64,000 bases of DNA, from the NCBI GenBank assembly GCA_944474755.1, contig OX104115.1, positions 37,707,080 through 37,771,079 on the forward strand, read 5' to 3'. Positions within the stretch are counted from its first letter, which is position 1. Each line of letters begins with the position of its first letter. Below the pieces are notes generated by a model that was not told the DNA's origin, did no database searches, and saw only the letters and a list, made by a program, of their open reading frames with translations. The position numbers were made by a program, and so were the translations under genes. Shown here one piece after another: positions 56,951 to 64,000 of the stretch. The DNA comes from Limnoperna fortunei. Taxonomy: Eukaryota > Mollusca > Bivalvia > Mytilida > Modiolidae.

Positions 56951-59900
56951 TCACAGTATATACATGTCATCATGTAGCAATTCACTACCACACAGCAGCA
57001 TCACAGTGTATACATGTACTCATGTAGCAATTTACTACCACACAGCAGCATTACAGTGTATACATGTCATCATGTAGCAATTCACTACCACACAGCTGCA
57101 TCACAGTGTATACATGTCATCATGTAGCAATTCACTACCACACAGCAGCATCACAGTGTATACATGTACTCATGTAGCAATTTACTACCACACAGCAGCA
57201 TTACAGTGTATACATGTCATCATGTAGCAATTCACTACCACACAGCAGCATCACATTCTATACATGTCATTATGTAGCAATTCACTACCACACAGCAGCA
57301 TCACATTCTATACATGTCATTATGTAGCAATTAACTACCACACAGCAGCATCACAGTGTATACATGTACTCATGTAGCAATTCACTACCACACAGCAGCA
57401 TCACATTCTATACATGTCATTATGTAGCAATTCACTACCACACAGCAGCATTACAGTGTATACATGTCATCATGTAGCAATTCACTACCACACAGCAGCA
57501 TCACAGTGTATACATGTACTCATGTAGCAATTCACTACCACACAGCAGCATCACATTCTATACATGTCATTATTTAGCAATTCACTACCACACAGCAGCA
57601 TCACAGTGTATACATGTACTCATGTAGCAATTCACTACCACACAGCAGCATCACATTCTATACATGTCATTATTTAGCAATTCACTACCACACAGCAGCA
57701 TCACAGTGTATACATGTACTCATGTAGCAATTCACTACCACACAGCAGCATCACAGTGTATACATGTCATCATGTAGCAATTCACTACCACACAGCAGCA
57801 TCACAGTGTATACATGTACTCATGTAGCAATTTACTACCACACAGCAGCATTACAGTGTATACATGTCATCATGTAGCAATTCACTACCACACAGCAGCA
57901 TCACAGTGTATACATGTACTCATGTAGCAATTCACTACCACACAGCAGCATCACATTCTATACATGTCATTATGTAGCAATTCACTACCACACAGCAGCA
58001 TTACAGTGTATACATGTCATCATGTAGCAATTCACTACCACACAGCAGCATCACAGTGTATACATGTACTCATGTAGCAATTCACTACCACACAGCAGCA
58101 TCACATTCTATACATGTCATTATTTAGCAATTCACTACCACACAGCAGCATCACAGTGTATACATGTACTCATGTAGCAATTCACTACCACACAGCAGCA
58201 TCACATTCTATACATGTCATTATTTAGCAATTCACTACCACACAGCAGCATCACAGTGTATACATGTACTCATGTAGCAATTCACTACCACACAGCAGCA
58301 TCACATTCTATACATGTCATTATATAGCAATTCACTACCACACAGCAGCATCACAGTGTATACATGTCATCATGTAGCAATTCACTACCACACAGCAGCA
58401 TCACAGTGTATACATGTCATCATGTAGCAATTCACTACCACACAGCAGCATCACAGTGTATACATGTCATTATTTAGCAATTCACTACCACACAGCAGCA
58501 TCACAGTGTATACATGTCATTATTTAGCAATTCAGTTCCACACAGCAGCATCACAGTGTATACATGTCATTATTTAGCAATTCACTACCACACAGCAGCA
58601 TCACAGTGTATACATGTCATCATGTAGCAATTCACTACCACACTGCAGCATCACATTCTATACATGTCATTATTTAGCAATTCACTACCACACAGCAGCA
58701 TCACAGTGTATACATGTCATTATTTAGCAATTCAGTTCCACACAGCAGCATCACAGTGTATACATGTACTCATGTAGCAATTCACTACCACACAGCAGCA
58801 TCACATTCTATACATGTCATTATTTACCAATTCACTACCACACAGCAGCATCACAGTGTATAAATGTACTCATGTAGCAATTCACTACCACACAGCAGCA
58901 TTACAGTGTATACATGTCATTATATAGCAATTCACTACCACACAGCAGCATCACAGTGTATACATGTACTCATGTAGCAATTCACTACCACACAGCAGCA
59001 TTACAGTGTATACATGTCATCATGTAGCAATTCACTACCACACAGCAGCATCACAGTGTATACATGTACTCATGTAGCAATTCACTACCACACAGCAGTA
59101 TCACAGTGTATACATGTACTCATGTAGCAATTCAATACCACACAGCAGCATCACAGTGTCTACATGTACTCATGTAGCAATTCACTACCACACATCAGCA
59201 TTACATTCTATACATGTCATTATTTAGCAATTCACTACCACACAGCAGCATCACAGTGTATACATGTACTCATGTAGCAATTCACTACCACACAGCAGCA
59301 TTACAGTGTATACATGTCATCATGTAGACATTCACTACCACACTGCAGCATCACATTCTATACATGTCATTATTTAGCAATTCACTACCACACAGCAGCA
59401 TCACAGTGTATACATGTACTCATGTAGCAATTCACTACCACACAGCAGCATTACATTCTATACATGTCATTATTTAGCAATTCACTACCACACAGCAGCA
59501 TCACAGTGTATACATGTACTCATGTAGCAATTCACTACCACACAGCAGCATTACAGTGTATACATGTCATCATGTAGCAATTCACTACCACACAGCAGCA
59601 TCACAGTGTATACATGTACTCATGTAGCAATTCACTACCACACAGCAGCATTACAGTGTATACATGTTCTCATGTAGCATTTCACTACCACACAGCAGCA
59701 TCACATTCTATACATGTCATTATGTAGCAATTCACTACCACACAGCAGCATCACAGTGTATACATGTCATCATGTAGCAATTCACTACCACACAGCAGCA
59801 TCACAGTGTATACATTTCATCATGTAGCAATTCACTACCACACAGCAGCATCACATTCTATGCATGTCATTATGTAACAATTCACTGCCATACTGTAGCA

Positions 59901-62900
59901 TCACAGTGTATACATGTCATCATGTAGCAATTTACTACCACACAGCAGCATTACAGTGTATACATGATATCATGAAGCAATTCACTACCACACAGCAGCA
60001 TTACAGTGTATACATGTCATCATGTAGCATCTCACTACCACACAGCAGCATTACATTCTATACATATACTCATGTAGCAATTCACTACCACAGAGCAGCA
60101 TCACAGTGTAAACATGTACTCATGTAGCAATTCACTACCACACAGCAGCATCACAGTGTAAACATGTACTCCTGTAGCATTTCACTACCACACAGCAGCA
60201 ACACAGTGTATACATGATATCATGAAGCAATTCACTACCACACAGCAGCATCACAGTGTATACATGTCATCTTGTAGCAATTCACTACCACACAGCAGCA
60301 TTACAGTGTATACATGTACTCCTGTAGCATTTCACTACCACACAGCAGCATCACAGTGTATACATGTCATCATGTAGCAATTGACTACCACACAGCAGCA
60401 TCACATTGTATACATGTACTCATGTAGCAATTCACTACCACACAGCAGCATCACAGTGTATACATGTCATCATGTAACATTTCACTACCACACAGCAGCA
60501 TCACAGTGTATACATGTACTCATGTAGCAATTCAATACCACACTGCAGCATCACAGTGTATACATGTCATCATGTAGCAATTCACTACCACACAGCAGCA
60601 TCACAGTGTATACATGTCATCATGTAGCAATTCACTACCACACAGCAGCATCACAGTGTATACATTTCATCATGTAGCAATTCAATACCACACAGCAGCA
60701 TCACAGTGTATACATGTACTCATGTAGCAATTCACTACCACACAGCAGCATCACATTCTATATATACATGTCATTATTAAGCAATTCACTACCACACAGC
60801 AGCATCACATTGTATACATGTCATCATGTAGCAATTCACTACCACACAGCAGCATCACAGTGTATACATTTCATCATGTAGCAATTCTCTACCACACAGC
60901 AGCATCACAGTGTATACATGTACTCATGTAGCAATTCACTACCACACAGCAGCATCACAGTGTATACATGTACTCATGTAGCAATTCACTACCACACAGC
61001 AGCATCACATTCTATATATGTCATTATTTAGCAATTCACTACCACACAGCAGCATCACATTGTATACATGTCATCATGTAGCAATTCACTACCACACAGC
61101 AGCATCACAGTGTATACATTTCATCATATAGCAATTCACTACCACACAGCAGCATTACATTCTATACATGTCATTATTTAGCAATTCACTACCACACAGC
61201 AGCAATACAGTGTATACATGTACTCATGTAGCATTTCACTACCACACAGCAGCAATACAGTGTATACATGTTCTCATGTAGCATTTCACTACCACACAGC
61301 AGCATCACATTCTATACATGTCATTATTTAGCAATTCACTACCACACAGCAGCATCACAGTGTATACATGTCATCATGTAGCAATTCACTACCTCACAGC
61401 AGCATCACAGTGTATACATTACACGTCATCATGTAGCAATTCTCTACCACACAGCAGCATCACAGTGTATACATGTCATCTTGTAGCAATTCACTACCAC
61501 ACAGCAGCATTACATTCTATACATGTACTCATGTAGCAATTCACTACCACAGAGCAGCATTACAGTGTAAACATGTACTCATGTAGCAATTCACTACCAC
61601 ACAGCAGCATCACAGTGTAAACATGTACTCCTGTAGCATTTCACTACCACACAGCAGCATCACAGTGTATACATGTCATCATGTAGCAATTCACTACCAC
61701 ACAGCAGCATTACATTCTATACATGTCATCATGTAACATTTCACTACCACACAGCAGCATCACAGTGTATACATGTACTCATGTAGCAATTCACTACCAC
61801 ACAGCAGCATCACAGTGTATACATGTACTCATGTAGCAATTCACTACCACACAGCAGCATCACATTCTATACATGTCATTATGTAGCAATTCACTACCAC
61901 ACAGCAGCATCACAGTGTATACATGTCATCATGTAGCAATTCACTACCACACAGCAGCATCACAGTGTATACATTTCATCATGTAGCAATTCACTACCAC
62001 ACAGCAGCATTACATTCTATACATGTCATCATGTAGCAATTCACTACCACACAGCAGCATCACAGTGTATACATGTCATTATGTAGCAATTCACTACCAC
62101 ACAGCAGCATCACAGTGTATACATGTCATCATGTAGCAATTCACTACCACACAGCAGCATCACAGTGTATACATGTACTCATGTAGCAATTCACTACCAC
62201 ACAGCAGCATCACATTCTATACATGTCATTATGTAGCAATTCACTACCACACAGCAGCATTACAGTGTATACATGTCATCATGTAGCAATTCACTACCAC
62301 ACAGCAGCATCACAGTGTATACATGTACTCATGTAGCAATCCACTACCACACAGCAGCATCACAGTGTATACATGTACTCATGTAGCAATTCACTACCAC
62401 ACAGCAGCATCACATTCTATACATGTCATTATTTAGCAATTCACTACCACACAGCAGCATCACAGTGTATACATGTACTCATGTAGCAATTCACTACCAC
62501 ACAGCAGCATCACATTCTATACATGTCATTATATAGCAATTCACTACCACACAGCAGCATCACAGTGTATACATGTCATCATGTAGCAATTCACTACCAC
62601 ACAGCAGCATCACAGTGTATACATGTCATCATGTAGCAATTCACTACCACACAGCAGCATCACATTCTATACATGTCATTATTTAGCAATTCACTACCAC
62701 ACAGCAGCATCACAGTGTATACATGTCATTATTTAGCAATTCAGTGCCACACAGCAGCATCACAGAGTATACATGTCATTATTTAGCAATTCACTACCAC
62801 ACAGCAGCATCACAGTGTATACATGTACTCATGTAGACATTCACTACCACACTGCAGCATCACATTCTATACATGTCATTATTTAGCAATTCACTACCAC

Positions 62901-64000
62901 ACAGCAGCATCACAGTGTATACATGTACTCATGTAGCAATTCACTACCACACAGCAGCATTACAGTGTATACATGTCATCATGTAGCAATTCACTACCAC
63001 ACAGCAGCATCACAGTGTATACATGTACTCATGTAGCAATTCACTACCACACAGCAGCATTACAGTCTATACATGTTCTCATGTAGCATTTCACTACCAC
63101 ACAGCAGCATCACATTCTATACATGTCATTATGTAGCAATTCACTACCACACAGCAGCATCACAGTGTATACATTTCATCATGTAGCAATTCACTACCAC
63201 ACAGCAGCATCACATTCTATGCATGTCATTATGTAACAATTCACTGCCATACTGTAGCATCACAGTGTATACATGTCATCATGTAGCATTTCACTACCAC
63301 ACAGCAGCATCACAGTGTATGCATGTCATCATTTAGCAATCCACTAACACACAGCTGGATCACATTGTATACATGTCATTATGTATCTATTCATTACCAC
63401 ACAGTAGCATCACAGTGTATACATGTCATCATGTAGCAATTTACTACCACACAGCAGCATTACAGTGTATACATGATATCATGAAGCAATTCACTACCAC
63501 ACAGCAGCATTACAGTGTATACATGTCATCATGTAGCATCTCACTACCACACAGCAGCATTACATTCTATACATGTACTCATGTAGCAATTCACTACCAC
63601 AGAGCAGCATCACAGTGTAAACATGTACTCATGTAGCAATTCACTACCACACAGCAGCATCACAGTGTAAACATGTACTCCTGTAGCATTTCACTACCAT
63701 ACAGCAGCATTACATTCTATACATGTACTCATGTAGCAATTCACTACCACACAGCAGCATCACAGTGTATACATGTCATCATGTAGCAATTGACTACCAC
63801 ACAGCAGCATCACAGTGTATACATGTTCTCATGTAGCATTTCACTACCACACAGCAGCATTACATTCTATACATGTCATCATGTAACATTTCACTACCAC
63901 ACAGCAGCATCACAGTGTATACATGTCATCATGTAGCAATTCACTACCACACAGCAGCATCACAGTGTATACATTTCATCATGTAGCAATTCACTACCAC

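Larger units (their letters stand above)
39450..64000. repeat. Satellite array of 50-bp monomers, about 490 copies
   Basis: Consensus in three parts: AGCAATTCACTACCACACAG, CAGCATCACAGTGTATACAT, GTCATCATGT. It has an exact 50-bp period with rare indels (monomers of about 44 and 60 bp, e.g. GTCATGTAGC near 43718 and the TACATTACATGT variant near 56560). Main variable positions: CATCACAG or CATTACAG; AGTGT or ATTCT; and the linker GTCATCATGT, GTACTCATGT, GTCATTATGT or GTCATTATTT. Since 50 is not a multiple of 3, each strand cycles through frames and yields chance ORFs with a 50-residue period. The array continues past the window end. No insertion of other sequence was seen in 24.5 kb. Confidence 0.97.

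Noticed and set aside
43811..63636. Open frames of 60-136 residues in the satellite (repeated SNSLPHSSITVYTCHHVAIHYH)
   Set aside because: They are the 50-bp monomer read through three frames; they appear wherever a stop in CATGTAGC or its frame partners is mutated (e.g. CATGAAGC), are identical between duplicated blocks, and have no start context or domain.
39450..64000. CRISPR array
   Set aside because: There is no repeat/spacer alternation; the whole 50-bp unit repeats with point variants, in a eukaryotic genome.

Overview
The window is eukaryotic, AT-rich and packed with repeats. It most resembles a bivalve mollusc genome. The reasons are three repeat families with a terminal hairpin and internal tandem monomers (architecture like the bivalve pearl/CvE elements), tRNA-headed SINEs whose central region looks like known bivalve SINEs, a DIRS-like tyrosine-recombinase retrotransposon, two decayed Ty3/mdg4-type (Gypsy) elements and a LINE family. 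The species cannot be named from sequence alone. I found no host protein-coding gene, rRNA or free-standing tRNA that I can support. Every recognisable protein belongs to a mobile element, and almost all are broken.

Layout. 1-1.72 kb is AT-rich with a 22-bp minisatellite. 1.72-3.15 kb is a hairpin/tandem-monomer element of family i, split by a palindromic insertion. 3.15-4.4, 5.64-9.5, 11.77-14.53, 15.47-16.35, 21.06-21.26, 23.87-24.82, 26.07-26.59 and 27.7-33.32 kb are copies or fragments of family ii, which begins with AGCTCACCTGACCC and ends in a GGCTCTTAAGAGCC-type hairpin. Nested in them are a MITE-like element (6.2 kb), a relic DNA transposon with a DDE-like exon fragment (7.4-8.2 kb), a SINE with an 11-bp target-site duplication (13.67 kb) and a whole DIRS-like element (28.48-33.23 kb). 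A minus-strand Gypsy element (about 16.45-20.89 kb) has its RT split by a 947-bp family iii element flanked by GTTTTT. Two 5'-truncated LINE copies with the same 3' end lie at 21.4-22.6 kb (minus) and 34.2-35.0 kb (plus).

A second Gypsy element lies on the plus strand at 35.79-39.45 kb. Its protease-RT block is inverted, so it encodes gag on plus, the end of protease plus most of RT on minus, then RNase H and the start of integrase on plus. In the middle of the integrase zinc-binding region the sequence changes into a satellite array of 50-bp monomers. The array runs from about 39.45 kb to the end of the window (about 24.5 kb, roughly 490 copies) and does not end here. It holds a few monomer types, a local 150-bp trimeric higher-order repeat and kilobase-scale internal duplications in the order A-B-A'-C-B'-C'.

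The elements do not form a pathway. What they record is an order of insertion: family ii elements are hosts for the SINE, MITE, DDE relic and DIRS element; the Gypsy RT is host for the family iii element; and the satellite lies against the truncated second Gypsy. The most informative observations are the DIRS internal region that equals the joined element ends, the inverted RT block, the shared design of the three hairpin/tandem-monomer families, and the satellite with its large internal duplications.
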